Positions 35,961 through 44,583 of a stretch of 64,000 nt of DNA are shown here, in pieces. The notes beneath the pieces are model-generated. The model had not been told where the DNA came from and did not search any database. It was given only the letters and a program-made list of their open reading frames with translations. A program made the translations under genes and the position numbers. Position 1 is the stretch's first letter. Each line of letters begins with the position of its first letter. The DNA comes from JAIOSF01 sp047159865. GTDB lineage: Bacteria; Campylobacterota; Campylobacteria; Campylobacterales; Arcobacteraceae. The stretch lies in contig NZ_AP038804.1 of NCBI RefSeq assembly GCF_047159865.1, positions 1,302,001 through 1,366,000 of the forward strand, written 5' to 3'.

Positions 35961-36689
35961 ATGTACAACAGAGATTATTTATCTAATAATAACGATAAGA
36001 GTTATTCACGGAACGATGAAGCATACTCTTCATCACGAGAAGAACAGTCAGCACCTGCTGATATTATGGCTTTTTTAAAGAGTACTTATCAGTTATTCGC
36101 TAGTTCATTGTTAGCTGCTAGTGCTGGTGCATATATAGGTTTAGGAATGGTGAGTGCAATATCAAGTTGGTATTGGGGACTTGTAATATTAGAATTTGCA
36201 TTATTGTTTGGAATTTATGCTGTTAAGGATAAACCAGGAATCAATCTTGCAGTTCTTTTTGCATTTACATTTGTTAGTGGATTAACTATTACTCCTCTTT
36301 TGAGTAGTGTATTTAATATGCCAGGTGGAGCTTCTATAGTAGCTCAAGCATTTTTAATGACTTCAGTTGCTTTTGGTGGAATATCAATGTTTGCTTTATC
36401 AACAAAAAAAGATTATTCTTCTATGGGTAAAATGCTTTTTATTGCTGTAATTATTTTAATTGTAGCAAGTTTAAGTAACATATTTTTCCAGTCACCAATT
36501 TTACAGTTGGCAATTGCTGGAGCTGGAGCTTTAATATTTAGTGCATTTATTTTATATGATACACAACAAATTATAAAAGGTGGTTTTTCTACTCCTATTG
36601 AAGCTGCTATTGCACTTTACTTAGATTTCTTGAATCTATTTATATCTTTATTACAAATCTTAGCTGCTTTTAATAGCAAAGATGACTAA
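35961..36689 (+). CDS. Bax inhibitor-1 (YbhL/UPF0005) family membrane protein
   Basis: A 242-residue integral membrane protein with about seven hydrophobic segments after a soluble, Ser/Asn-rich N-terminus of about 35 residues. The BI-1 signature is seen in LFASSLLAASAGAYIGLGM, GISMFALSTKKDYSSMG and the C-terminal FILYDTQQIIKGG and EAAIALYLDFLNLFI. Family members behave as pH-sensitive calcium leak channels. An AAAAGGAATATT ribosome site precedes the ATG. It overlaps the next gene by 8 bases. Confidence 0.93.
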   Translation: MYNRDYLSNNNDKSYSRNDEAYSSSREEQSAPADIMAFLKSTYQLFASSLLAASAGAYIGLGMVSAISSWYWGLVILEFALLFGIYAVKDKPGINLAVLFAFTFVSGLTITPLLSSVFNMPGGASIVAQAFLMTSVAFGGISMFALSTKKDYSSMGKMLFIAVIILIVASLSNIFFQSPILQLAIAGAGALIFSAFILYDTQQIIKGGFSTPIEAAIALYLDFLNLFISLLQILAAFNSKDD

Positions 36690-37092
36690 AGAAAATTTGC
36701 GTCTAATAGACGCAAATTTAAATCGCCTTCGTGAAGGTATTCGTGTAGTTGAAGACATTTATCGTTATATTTTTAATGATAAAGATATTGCAACAAAGTT
36801 AAAAAAATTACGGCATTCTGCTAGAATTGATGTCTATAACGATTTGTTAGGTTCACGAGATATTCAAAATGATGTTTTAAAGAGTTCCACTAAGTCTGAG
36901 CAAAATAGAACAGATTTAACTTCTATATTAATTGCAAATTATAAAAGAGCACAAGAAAGTTCTCGTGTTTTAGAAGAATTTACTAAATTAATCGATACTG
37001 ATATAAGTGAAAAATTTAAGTCTATTCGGTATGATTTGTACCAATTAGAAAAATCTATACTTTCTAGTCATAAATTAAATAAAGGAGTTTGA
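36682..37092 (+). CDS. Stand-alone ThiD2 hydroxymethylpyrimidine phosphate kinase
   Basis: The 136-residue protein matches the ThiD2 domain usually found fused to the N-terminus of thiamine phosphate synthase (ThiE): RLIDANLNRLREGIRVVEDIYRYI, LRHSARIDV, NYKRAQESSRVLEEF. ThiD2 has been described as a monofunctional HMP-phosphate kinase that makes HMP-PP for thiamine. Here no ThiE domain follows; the protein ends after the helical domain. The start overlaps the BI-1 gene by 8 bases and the end overlaps fxsA by 4. The assignment rests on motif memory, not on a search. Confidence 0.72.
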   Translation: MTKENLRLIDANLNRLREGIRVVEDIYRYIFNDKDIATKLKKLRHSARIDVYNDLLGSRDIQNDVLKSSTKSEQNRTDLTSILIANYKRAQESSRVLEEFTKLIDTDISEKFKSIRYDLYQLEKSILSSHKLNKGV

Positions 37093-37598
37093 TGATTTAT
37101 TTTTTTATATATCTTTTTTTAGAAGTTATGATTTCATCATCTATATCAGGACAAATTGGCGGATTGAATACTTTTTTTGAAATTATTATCACAGCAATTA
37201 TTGGAATAATAATTTTAAAAAACTTTAAAGTATCGTTAATGGAAAGTATTTCAAAGGCTCGAGTAGGTCAAATTACACAAGAAGAATTTATCAATACCAA
37301 TGTAGGAAAAGCAATGGGAGCTGTGTTGCTTATAGTACCGGGTTTTTTTACTGATTTCTTAGGCTTATTAATGCAGTTCTCTTTTTTAGTTGTAATAATG
37401 AGTAAAATATTTAAATTCAAAACGCCTAGACAAAGAACAACATATACTACAAATTTTAGTTCATCTGATTTTGGTTATGATACTAGTAGATTTACTAATG
37501 CAAATACAAAAAATACAAATAATACAAATTACAAAAGGAATAAAGATGAAATTATTGATGTTGAAGTTATTGATGATAATAACACTCTTAAGCACTAA
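37089..37598 (+). CDS. fxsA: FxsA family membrane protein
   Basis: FxsA is a small cytoplasmic-membrane protein known for suppressing F exclusion of phage T7. The 169-residue protein has membrane segments near residues 1-15, 25-45 and 72-105, with the hallmark GAVLLIVPGFFTDFLGLL, and a polar Asn/Thr-rich tail. It overlaps the ThiD2 gene by 4 bases, and the next gene starts 53 bases inside its 3' end in another frame. Confidence 0.88.
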   Translation: MMIYFFIYLFLEVMISSSISGQIGGLNTFFEIIITAIIGIIILKNFKVSLMESISKARVGQITQEEFINTNVGKAMGAVLLIVPGFFTDFLGLLMQFSFLVVIMSKIFKFKTPRQRTTYTTNFSSSDFGYDTSRFTNANTKNTNNTNYKRNKDEIIDVEVIDDNNTLKH

Positions 37599-38397
37599 TC
37601 TATTTGCGGATAAAAAAATAGATGACGATATCTTACAGTATGAAAAGAAAAAAATAGCAAGTATTTTAAAGCGTCAGAACATTGAATTAAATAATGTTTC
37701 AATTGTACTAAAAAAAGATCTACAACAAAATGGATGGTATGGTTATGTTTTCAATTTGACATTTACTGTAAATGGAAAACAATTAAATCAAAAAGATACT
37801 TTATTTACAAATGGAAAACTTATATCCCCAGAATTAATTAATATCAAAACAAAACAGTCTTTTAAAGATATTTTATATCCAACATTAACTAAAAAGTTTT
37901 TTAATAAAGAGAATCTAATTGCGGGTAATCCTAATGCTAAACATAGTTTAGTTGTTTTTAGTGATCCTTTATGCCCTATATGTGTAGATGAAATTCCTAC
38001 AATTATAAAAAATATTCGTAACAATCCTAATAATATTGCTTTATATTATTACTCTTTGCCTTTACAAATGCATCCAACTGCACAAACACTTGCTAAAGCT
38101 TCTATGATTGCTAAAAATATGGGCATCAAAAATGTTGAGTATACTCTTTATAACACAAATTTTGGTACTCTTTATGATGCGTATAAAGTAAAAGATGATC
38201 AAGTTGCATTAGATCATTTTAATAAGGTTTTCAAAACAAATATAACAACGGATCAAATTAATGATAATAAATTAGATGAAAGATTACAAAAAGAGATTAA
38301 GTTTTCAGAAGAAGCTTTTGTAAATGGCACTCCAACACTCTTTTTTGATGGTGAGATTGATAGAACTAGAAGTAAATATGAAAAATATTTAAAATAG
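37546..38397 (+). CDS. Periplasmic DsbC/DsbG-like thioredoxin-fold protein
   Basis: The ATG at 37546 has AAAAGGA 6 bases upstream and gives a signal peptide (MKLLMLKLLMIITLLSTNLFA), so the longer in-frame start at 37471 is rejected. The 283-residue protein has an N-terminal domain of about 110 residues and a thioredoxin fold with active-site Cys143-Pro-Ile-Cys146 (FSDPLCPICVDE) and cis-Pro loop NGTPTLFFDG. The layout resembles disulfide isomerases of the DsbC/DsbG type. Its start lies within the fxsA tail. Specific substrates are unknown. Confidence 0.85.
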   Translation: MKLLMLKLLMIITLLSTNLFADKKIDDDILQYEKKKIASILKRQNIELNNVSIVLKKDLQQNGWYGYVFNLTFTVNGKQLNQKDTLFTNGKLISPELINIKTKQSFKDILYPTLTKKFFNKENLIAGNPNAKHSLVVFSDPLCPICVDEIPTIIKNIRNNPNNIALYYYSLPLQMHPTAQTLAKASMIAKNMGIKNVEYTLYNTNFGTLYDAYKVKDDQVALDHFNKVFKTNITTDQINDNKLDERLQKEIKFSEEAFVNGTPTLFFDGEIDRTRSKYEKYLK

Positions 38398-38409
38398 ATA
38401 GGTATAAAA

Positions 38410-39369
38410 ATGGAAACAATAATTATAGCAACAAGAGCAAGTGAATTAGCATTATGGCAGGCATATCATATTAAAGATAGAATAGAATCATCATTCCCAA
38501 ATGTTACTGTTAAATTAAATAAAATAGTGAGTAAAGGTGATAAGATTTTAGATAAACCACTTGCTTTAGTAGGAGGAAAAGGTCACTTTACCAAAGAACT
38601 TGAAGATGAGATGTTAGCAGGAAATGCGGATTTGGCTGTGCATAGTTTAAAAGATGTTCCTACTTATATTCCAGATGGACTAGAGCTTGTAGCTATTACA
38701 AAAAGAGAAGACCAAAGTGATGTGTTTTTATCTCACAAATATGAATCTTTGGAAAGCTTACCAAAAGGAGCAATAGTTGGAACTACAAGTTTACGAAGAC
38801 GAATGCAACTATTAAAACAAAGACCTGATTTAAAAATTAAGGACTTAAGAGGAAATGTAAATACTCGATTGCGGAAATTAGAAGAGGGTCAATATGATGC
38901 AATAATTTTAGCTTGGATTGGGTTGTCAAGACTTGATTTATTAAAAGAGATCCCTTTTACCCAAAAACTGCCATTGGATAGAATGATCCCACCTATGGGT
39001 CAGGCAGCTTTAGGTTTAGAAATTGTTTCTGGGAGTACTAAATTAAAGAATATAGCAATGAGTGTAAATGATGAGAATACATTCATTTGTACAAAATGTG
39101 AACGAGATTTTATTGCAAAGATTGGAGCAGGATGTTCTGCCCCTGTTGCTTGTAATGCTACAATTAGTGGAGATACTATTACTTTACAGACTATGATTGG
39201 TTATCCAAACGGTACAAATATACTTCAAGATTCTATTACTACATCAATAGAATCTTATGAAAATTTAGGTTTAAATCTAGCAGAAAAAATGATCGAAAAA
39301 GGTGCTTTAGATATTCTCAAAAATGCTGAAAAAATTGCATTTAAAGATGAAATGCCTGAAAGATTATAA
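38410..39369 (+). CDS. hemC: Porphobilinogen deaminase (hydroxymethylbilane synthase)
   Basis: HemC polymerises four porphobilinogens in haem synthesis. The 319-residue protein has ATRASELALWQA, KDVPT, TSSLRR-type GTTSLRRRMQL, and the dipyrromethane cofactor Cys in IGAGCSAPVACNA. It is 12 bases after the DsbC-like gene and meets truA tail to tail with a 6-base overlap. Confidence 0.97.
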   Translation: METIIIATRASELALWQAYHIKDRIESSFPNVTVKLNKIVSKGDKILDKPLALVGGKGHFTKELEDEMLAGNADLAVHSLKDVPTYIPDGLELVAITKREDQSDVFLSHKYESLESLPKGAIVGTTSLRRRMQLLKQRPDLKIKDLRGNVNTRLRKLEEGQYDAIILAWIGLSRLDLLKEIPFTQKLPLDRMIPPMGQAALGLEIVSGSTKLKNIAMSVNDENTFICTKCERDFIAKIGAGCSAPVACNATISGDTITLQTMIGYPNGTNILQDSITTSIESYENLGLNLAEKMIEKGALDILKNAEKIAFKDEMPERL

Positions 39370-39382
39370 GGTTTCTTTATAA
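39364..39382. terminator. Inverted repeat at the hemC/truA junction
   Basis: TTATAAGG and CTTTATAA pair over 8 positions (one G-U) around TTT, overlapping both stop codons. It is AT-rich and its terminator strength is uncertain. Confidence 0.4.
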
Positions 39383-40098
39383 AGTATTTTACTCAAATAC
39401 AGTCCATTTGCAGGAGCTAATGTCCATGATATTAGCTTCTTCTTATTTAACTGCTCTTGTAACTGTTTAATAGTTAATTTCCCACTAGATATTTTCATAA
39501 TAAAATCAACTATCATTCTGATTTGACTTCTCAAATAAGAGTTTGCTTGAAAATTTAAAACATAGATATCTTTATATTTATAAAATCGAATATTGTAAAT
39601 TTCTCTAACTGTTGAAACGGGATCACTCCCTTTTTTACTAAAAAACTCAAAATCATGAATTCCTATAAAATATGAAATTGCTTCTTTTATTTTTTCTTCA
39701 TCAATATTATTATAGTGACTCATATAATTACTATTGAAAACAGAAAGTTTTTTCTCCGTAATAAGATATCGATATTCCCTTTTTGTAGCACTGAATCTTG
39801 CATGAAAGTTTTTATCAACTTTTTGTATATTTCGAATTTGTATTGTATGAGGGAGTTGCTTATTTAACACATTGGTAAGTCTTTTTAAGTCATTCCAATA
39901 CTCGGGAATGTTACAAGATACAATTTGTCTAAATGCATGTACACCCTTATCAGTTCTACCACTAAAGTCAAAAGATGTTTGAATATTAATGCGTTGGAAT
40001 GCTTCCATTAATTGAGATTGAATTGTAGGTAAACTTGGTTGTATCTGCGAGCCATTATAGTTTGTTCCATCGTAAGCAATAGTGAGTTTTATTTTCAT
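39364..40098 (-). CDS. truA: tRNA pseudouridine(38-40) synthase TruA
   Basis: TruA makes pseudouridine in the anticodon arm. The 244-residue protein has the catalytic Asp in FSGRTDKGVHAFRQ, and FHARFSATKREYRY and SYLRSQIRMIV motifs. It is the last gene of the minus-strand run coaBC-uppS-prepilin peptidase-permease-truA, 10 bases after the permease gene. Confidence 0.96.
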   Translation of the reverse strand: MKIKLTIAYDGTNYNGSQIQPSLPTIQSQLMEAFQRINIQTSFDFSGRTDKGVHAFRQIVSCNIPEYWNDLKRLTNVLNKQLPHTIQIRNIQKVDKNFHARFSATKREYRYLITEKKLSVFNSNYMSHYNNIDEEKIKEAISYFIGIHDFEFFSKKGSDPVSTVREIYNIRFYKYKDIYVLNFQANSYLRSQIRMIVDFIMKISSGKLTIKQLQEQLNKKKLISWTLAPANGLYLSKILYKETL

Positions 40099-40108
40099 TG
40101 CTAATCTT

Positions 40109-41125
40109 TTAATAGTAAGGTTTGATTTTATTATAATAAATATAGATACTTAAAAGTATCCAAATTATAGGAATATAAAATAAAGATGCAAATCCAGTGT
40201 CATTTAAATTCAGGGTGATAACAAAAAAAACAGTAGTTAAACTCATTGTAATTAATGTTGCATTATTTTTTTGATACCGTGGATTATAATATCCAATATA
40301 TATTGCAAAAAGCATTGATATTATAGAGTAGAATGATGCTAATACATAAAATATAAAATCGGATGCTTTGGAATAGTCATTAAACATATCTTTCCAGTAA
40401 AAAATTAAATCATCCAGTGTGTTTATATTTGATGATTGTTTAATATTGTTGTTGATGATCATTTTTTGGAAATCTATTTGATTGATATTATCTGTAATTT
40501 TAAGAACTTTTCCTTCATCAAGATTTAAACTTAATGTTGCACCTTGGTTTTTCATATTTGCATGTTTTGATATAATAAAAGTACCTTCTTCTGGTGCTTG
40601 TTGGAATAATACAATATCATTGTATGTTTCTTTTTCTTTACTATCTACATAAATAAGCCATTTCCCAAATGCTTGTCCATATTCACTTACTTTTATATTA
40701 AGTTGGGCTTCTGTTTTTTTCATTTTTAAAAAGCTATCTTTCATATAATCTGCTTTTGGAATTAAAGCTAAAGATAATATTAATAGTACAACACTAGATA
40801 AAATTAATGTAGGTAAAAAGATCTTTAATATTTTAATTGGATTTAACCCAAAGCTAGTTATTACAATAAGTTCATATTCACTTGAAAGTTTACTTAATGT
40901 TAAAGATAAAGATACAAATATAGAAATAGGTAAAGTATAAAACAATATGGTCGGAACTGAATATAAATAGAGTTCTAAAAGTTCGAAAAAGTTTATTTGT
41001 ATTATTGAAGTAAGAGATGCTATTTTAACTAAAAATATAATAGAAGTGATGGAATATAATGTTAAAAATATCGGAAAAAAAGTTTGTGAAAAATTAATAA
41101 GTAAATATTTTTTTAATAATTTCAT
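40109..41125 (-). CDS. LptF/LptG-family permease for lipopolysaccharide export
   Basis: The 338-residue YjgP/YjgQ-type protein has membrane segments near residues 12-32, 50-75 and 95-120, a periplasmic beta domain of about 130 residues, and three C-terminal segments (about 255-335). It should be one half of the LptBFG inner-membrane transporter that moves LPS to the outer membrane. I cannot tell LptF from LptG by sequence alone. It overlaps the prepilin peptidase gene by 4 bases. Confidence 0.9.
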   Translation of the reverse strand: MKLLKKYLLINFSQTFFPIFLTLYSITSIIFLVKIASLTSIIQINFFELLELYLYSVPTILFYTLPISIFVSLSLTLSKLSSEYELIVITSFGLNPIKILKIFLPTLILSSVVLLILSLALIPKADYMKDSFLKMKKTEAQLNIKVSEYGQAFGKWLIYVDSKEKETYNDIVLFQQAPEEGTFIISKHANMKNQGATLSLNLDEGKVLKITDNINQIDFQKMIINNNIKQSSNINTLDDLIFYWKDMFNDYSKASDFIFYVLASFYSIISMLFAIYIGYYNPRYQKNNATLITMSLTTVFFVITLNLNDTGFASLFYIPIIWILLSIYIYYNKIKPYY

Positions 41126-41916
41126 AAGAGATGAAGTCCTTTTAGTAATAATGTTATACTAGTTTGATTAATGTATACTATAAAAAGTGCTAATGATAAA
41201 TATGGTATAAAAGGTGTTTCTATCTCTTTGTTTAATATTATATTTATAATTGATGGAATTATAGCTAAAATAGCTGATAAAAATATAGCAATTAATCCAA
41301 ATTGCAAACCTAAGATTCCTCCAATAAGAGCAATAATAGGTATATCTCCTTCTCCCAATGCCTTTTGCATTTTTAAAGTATCATCTTTTAAAAAATATGC
41401 TTTAATATTTTGTACATAAAAAGTAACAAATAAGTCAATCATAAATATTCCACCAGCAAATATAAAAAATGTTTCAATATTTTGTATTTTATAAATATAG
41501 ATATAAATAAGTGAACTGCAAACTACCAAAACTAATAAATAATCAGGTACTGCTTTGTACTTAAAATCAATAAAAGATAATACTATAAGAGTATAAAAGA
41601 TAAAAACAAGAAAATAAAACTCTACTGAAAGTCCTATTTTAATATAAAGTACAGTAGTAATAAAAGCAGAAATTAATTCTACAATTGGATACATAAGAGA
41701 TATTTTAGTATGACAATTTGAACATTTTCCTTTTAATAAGATATATGATAAAACAGGAATATTCTCATACCATTTTATAGTATGAGTACATACAGTACAA
41801 GTAGATCTTTTAGGATTCATAAGTGGAATATTTAAAGGTAATCGATAAATAAGCATATTTAAGAAGCTTCCTAATATTAAACCTATTAAGAAAATAATAA
41901 AAATACTATATTCCAC
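41122..41916 (-). CDS. Type IV prepilin peptidase (A24 family)
   Basis: This membrane aspartyl protease cleaves and methylates prepilin-like proteins. A GTG at 41916 with AAGG 7 bases upstream gives 264 residues beginning with the family segment LILGSFLNMLIYRLP; longer in-frame starts would lie deep inside uppS. Zinc-binding Cys40, Cys43, Cys65 and Cys68 and the catalytic aspartates in SFIDFKYKAVPD and LGEGDIPI are present, with about seven membrane segments. The start overlaps the last bases of uppS by 11. No pilin gene is in the window. Confidence 0.92.
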   Translation of the reverse strand: MEYSIFIIFLIGLILGSFLNMLIYRLPLNIPLMNPKRSTCTVCTHTIKWYENIPVLSYILLKGKCSNCHTKISLMYPIVELISAFITTVLYIKIGLSVEFYFLVFIFYTLIVLSFIDFKYKAVPDYLLVLVVCSSLIYIYIYKIQNIETFFIFAGGIFMIDLFVTFYVQNIKAYFLKDDTLKMQKALGEGDIPIIALIGGILGLQFGLIAIFLSAILAIIPSIINIILNKEIETPFIPYLSLALFIVYINQTSITLLLKGLHLL

Positions 41917-42592
41917 CAAATCGCCTTTCTCTTTTTTTATAATCTGATAAAATATCATCGAGTTCATGTGTTGTAAATTCTGGCCAGTATGTTTTGGTAA
42001 AGAACATTTCAGCATAAGCAATTTGCCATAACAGATAGTTAGATACCCTTACTTCACCACTTGTTCTTATGAGAAGATCAACATCAGGTATTGTAGCAGT
42101 GTCTAGGCAATTTTGAATATTATGCTCATTGATCTCTAGGTTGTTAAGAGTTAATTTTTTTAGTGCTCTTGTTATCTCATTACGACTTCCATAGTTAAGT
42201 GCTAAGATTTGAGTCAATCCTGTGCATTTTTCAGTTTCTTTTTCAGTCTTTTTTATGATCTCTTGAAGTTTTTTTGAAAATTTACTTAGATCACCAATTG
42301 CCTTAAATCGTATATTATTCTGAAGATAAACTGGCAACTCACTTATAAAGTATTTCTCTAAAAGTTTCATTAAAAATTCTACCTCTAATTTAGGTCGAGA
42401 CCAGTTTTCTGTGCTAAAGGCATAAAGTGTTAAGTATTTTATTCCTATCTTTGCACAATGTTCAGTAACCTTTCGTACAGTTTTTGCTCCCTCTTCATGA
42501 CCTGCTGTTCTTCTTAATCCTTGCTCTTTAGCCCAACGACCATTTCCATCCATAATAATGGCGATGTGTGAGGGTATATTTGTATTATTCAC
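41906..42592 (-). CDS. uppS: Undecaprenyl diphosphate synthase
   Basis: UppS makes the C55 lipid carrier for wall and LPS sugars. The 228-residue cis-prenyltransferase has IAIIMDGNGRWAKEQGLRRTAGH with the catalytic Asp, YAFSTENWSRP, and C-terminal DLLIRTSGEVRVSNYLLWQ. It overlaps coaBC upstream by 8 bases and the prepilin peptidase downstream by 11. Confidence 0.96.
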   Translation of the reverse strand: MNNTNIPSHIAIIMDGNGRWAKEQGLRRTAGHEEGAKTVRKVTEHCAKIGIKYLTLYAFSTENWSRPKLEVEFLMKLLEKYFISELPVYLQNNIRFKAIGDLSKFSKKLQEIIKKTEKETEKCTGLTQILALNYGSRNEITRALKKLTLNNLEINEHNIQNCLDTATIPDVDLLIRTSGEVRVSNYLLWQIAYAEMFFTKTYWPEFTTHELDDILSDYKKRERRFGGI

Positions 42593-43799
42593 TAAATTGT
42601 TCTTTTAAGTTATTTACAATTGATAATGCAACATTTATTTTTGTATCTTTTTGAATCATTGTAGACTGATTTGCAGTGATAAATTCTATTTCATTTGTAT
42701 CTGAACCAAAATTGTTTTTATCGCTTATTATATTTAAACAAACAGCATCTAGTCTTTTTTTATTTAACATACTAGTTGCATTTTTATGTGCAGAATTTAT
42801 ATCTGTTTCCGCTTTAAAACCTACAGAATATAAACTTTTTTTATCAATTTTTTCTAAAATATCAATATTTCTTTTCAATGATAAATCCCAACTAACCCCA
42901 ACTTCTTCTTTTTTAATTTTTCCATTTTTACTAGACTTAGGAATATAATCACTTACAGCAGCTACACTAAAAAAATATGGTTTTTTTCTATTTGAAGCTT
43001 CTAACTCTTGTTTTGTGAAGTTATACATCTCCTGAGTACTTTGTACTAAAATAGTTTTTATTTGTTTTGGTATAGTAGAGTCTTTTGTAGTAATTAAAGA
43101 TACATCAGCTCCTTTATAATACAAAGCTGTCGCTAAACTTGCAGCCATTTTACCACTACTAAAGTTACTTATGTATCTAATGTCATCAATTTTTTCTATA
43201 GTTCCTCCACCTGTTAAAACTACTTTTCTATTATTCCAATACTCTTCACTATAAAGCTCTCGTATAGTTGCATGAAAAATATCTTCATAATCAGCCATTG
43301 CTCCATCTCCTATATCTCTACATGCCAACTCTTTTGATTGAGTTTTTATAAATTTAAAGTTATACAATTTTAGTTTTTGTATATTGGACTGAGTTATGGG
43401 ATTATAGATCATCTGTGTATTTGCTGCTGGTGATACCAATATACTATTTGTATATGCTAAGACTATTTGGCTTAGTATATTATCTGCTATACCATTCGCT
43501 AATTTATTTAAAGTATTCACAGAAAGGGGAGCTATAATAAATATATCAGCCCATTTTCCTATAGCTATATGATTATCAATACTATTTTTTGACCAATTTT
43601 CATTTTCATCATCTATGATATTTGTTTGTGAAATAGTTTCGAATGTTAAAGGGGTAATAAATTTTTTTGCACTTTTAGTCATAACGATTTTAACATTTGC
43701 ACCTGCTTTGATATAAAGCCTTACTAGTTCTAATGTTTTATATATAGCAATACTTCCTGTAACACCTACAAGAATATTTTTATTGTTTAAAAGTTGCAT
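42585..43799 (-). CDS. coaBC: Bifunctional phosphopantothenoylcysteine decarboxylase/synthetase
   Basis: CoaBC makes 4'-phosphopantetheine from phosphopantothenate and cysteine. The N-terminal flavoprotein CoaC part (about residues 1-185) has GVTGSIAIYKTLEL and the catalytic Cys in ELACRDIGDGAMAD; the C-terminal CoaB part has VLTGGGTIEKIDDIRYISNFSSGKM. The ATG at 43799 has GGA 7 bases upstream and gives about 404 residues; the further upstream TTG would overlap that ribosome site. It heads the run coaBC-uppS-A24-LptF/G-truA. Confidence 0.95.
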   Translation of the reverse strand: MQLLNNKNILVGVTGSIAIYKTLELVRLYIKAGANVKIVMTKSAKKFITPLTFETISQTNIIDDENENWSKNSIDNHIAIGKWADIFIIAPLSVNTLNKLANGIADNILSQIVLAYTNSILVSPAANTQMIYNPITQSNIQKLKLYNFKFIKTQSKELACRDIGDGAMADYEDIFHATIRELYSEEYWNNRKVVLTGGGTIEKIDDIRYISNFSSGKMAASLATALYYKGADVSLITTKDSTIPKQIKTILVQSTQEMYNFTKQELEASNRKKPYFFSVAAVSDYIPKSSKNGKIKKEEVGVSWDLSLKRNIDILEKIDKKSLYSVGFKAETDINSAHKNATSMLNKKRLDAVCLNIISDKNNFGSDTNEIEFITANQSTMIQKDTKINVALSIVNNLKEQFSE

Positions 43800-43857
43800 G
43801 ATTGATTCCAAATTGTTTTATAATAACTAAGATTATAACTAATTTTATATTAGATAT

Positions 43858-44337
43858 TTATTCGAATTTTTGTTTACTTACGATGATACCATCGTTATCA
43901 GCATATAGATAGTCACCTACAGAAAAAGTAACATTTTCGAATTCTAAAGTTTTATTTATAATGGCATCATGTTTTTTTTGGCTTTTAAAAGGGAAAGTAC
44001 CTTTTGCCCAAAGTCCTACAGGTATTTGTGTTGTTTGATGAGTATCTCTTACAAAACCATTTATAATAATTGCTTTCCAATTATTTTTATGAGCGTAGTT
44101 CATCAATGTTTCTCCTACAACTGCACAATATTCTCCTACTACATCAACTACACAAATCTTACCATGACCATTTGTATCTCGTAATAACTCAACTAAAGCT
44201 TTATTATCTTCAAAAAGTTTTATTGTTTGTATCTCTCCTTGACACATTGAAACACCTCCGTAAGAGTGGTATTTTGGATTGAGAACTTGTACTTCATTTG
44301 GGTGTGTATCGCAGATATCTGCTGTGTATGATTTCAT
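43858..44337 (-). CDS. rraA: RraA family protein (RNase E inhibitor-like/aldolase fold)
   Basis: The 159-residue protein matches RraA over its full length: FEDNKALVELL, GKICVVDVVGEYCAVVGE, GFVRDTHQTTQIPVGLWAKG and FSVGDYLYADNDGIIVS. E. coli RraA inhibits RNase E; related HMG/CHA aldolases use an Arg-Asp pair plus an upstream acidic residue for metal and substrate. Arg97-Asp98 are both present here (E. coli RraA lacks the Asp), so an aldolase or decarboxylase role is not excluded. It is separated from coaBC by 58 bases and upstream DNA holds no other clear gene. Confidence 0.88.
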   Translation of the reverse strand: MKSYTADICDTHPNEVQVLNPKYHSYGGVSMCQGEIQTIKLFEDNKALVELLRDTNGHGKICVVDVVGEYCAVVGETLMNYAHKNNWKAIIINGFVRDTHQTTQIPVGLWAKGTFPFKSQKKHDAIINKTLEFENVTFSVGDYLYADNDGIIVSKQKFE

Positions 44338-44420
44338 ATCAAAGCCTTATTTAAAAATATCATATGCTACAATACTTTTTATTAAATAAAAATTTTTATA
44401 TAAAATTTTATGAGCCTTGT

Positions 44421-44576
44421 ATGGAAAGGAAAGAATACAGTTTATTAAATTTCGGAATTTTAGTAAAAAGTTGTTTGTTGCACACAAAACTCACACGAAA
44501 TAAAATAGAAGTTTTATTGAGTCTAAGTTCAATGTTGATTGAATCAAAAAGAAGATTTTTAAATCTTCTTTTTTAA
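44421..44576 (+). CDS. Possible small protein (51 residues), doubtful
   Basis: An ATG at 44421 opens a 51-codon frame of helical, basic character (MERKEYSLLNFGILVKSCLL...) that ends inside the porin terminator. A TATAAAAT stretch lies about 20-25 bases upstream but I see no Shine-Dalgarno sequence. The 246-base gap between rraA and the porin gene otherwise holds only promoters and the terminator. It may be chance. Confidence 0.2.
   Translation: MERKEYSLLNFGILVKSCLLHTKLTRNKIEVLLSLSSMLIESKRRFLNLLF
44546..44574. terminator. Intrinsic terminator after the porin gene
   Basis: AAAAAGAAGATTT and AAATCTTCTTTTT form a 13-bp perfect stem around TT, flanked by A- and T-runs, 10 bases after the porin stop (minus strand). 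It could work in both directions. Confidence 0.85.
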
Positions 44577-44583
44577 TTTTTGA

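Noticed and set aside
37471..37545. Longer start for the DsbC-like protein
   Set aside because: It would bury the signal peptide behind 25 unrelated residues and has no ribosome site; ATG 37546 has AAAAGGA.
41917..42021. Longer start for the prepilin peptidase
   Set aside because: The added residues are encoded within uppS in another frame and resemble no A24 peptidase.
44364..44420. Longer start (44364) for the small frame before the porin
   Set aside because: The added residues show no ribosome site and run through promoter-like sequence; even the 51-residue version is doubtful.
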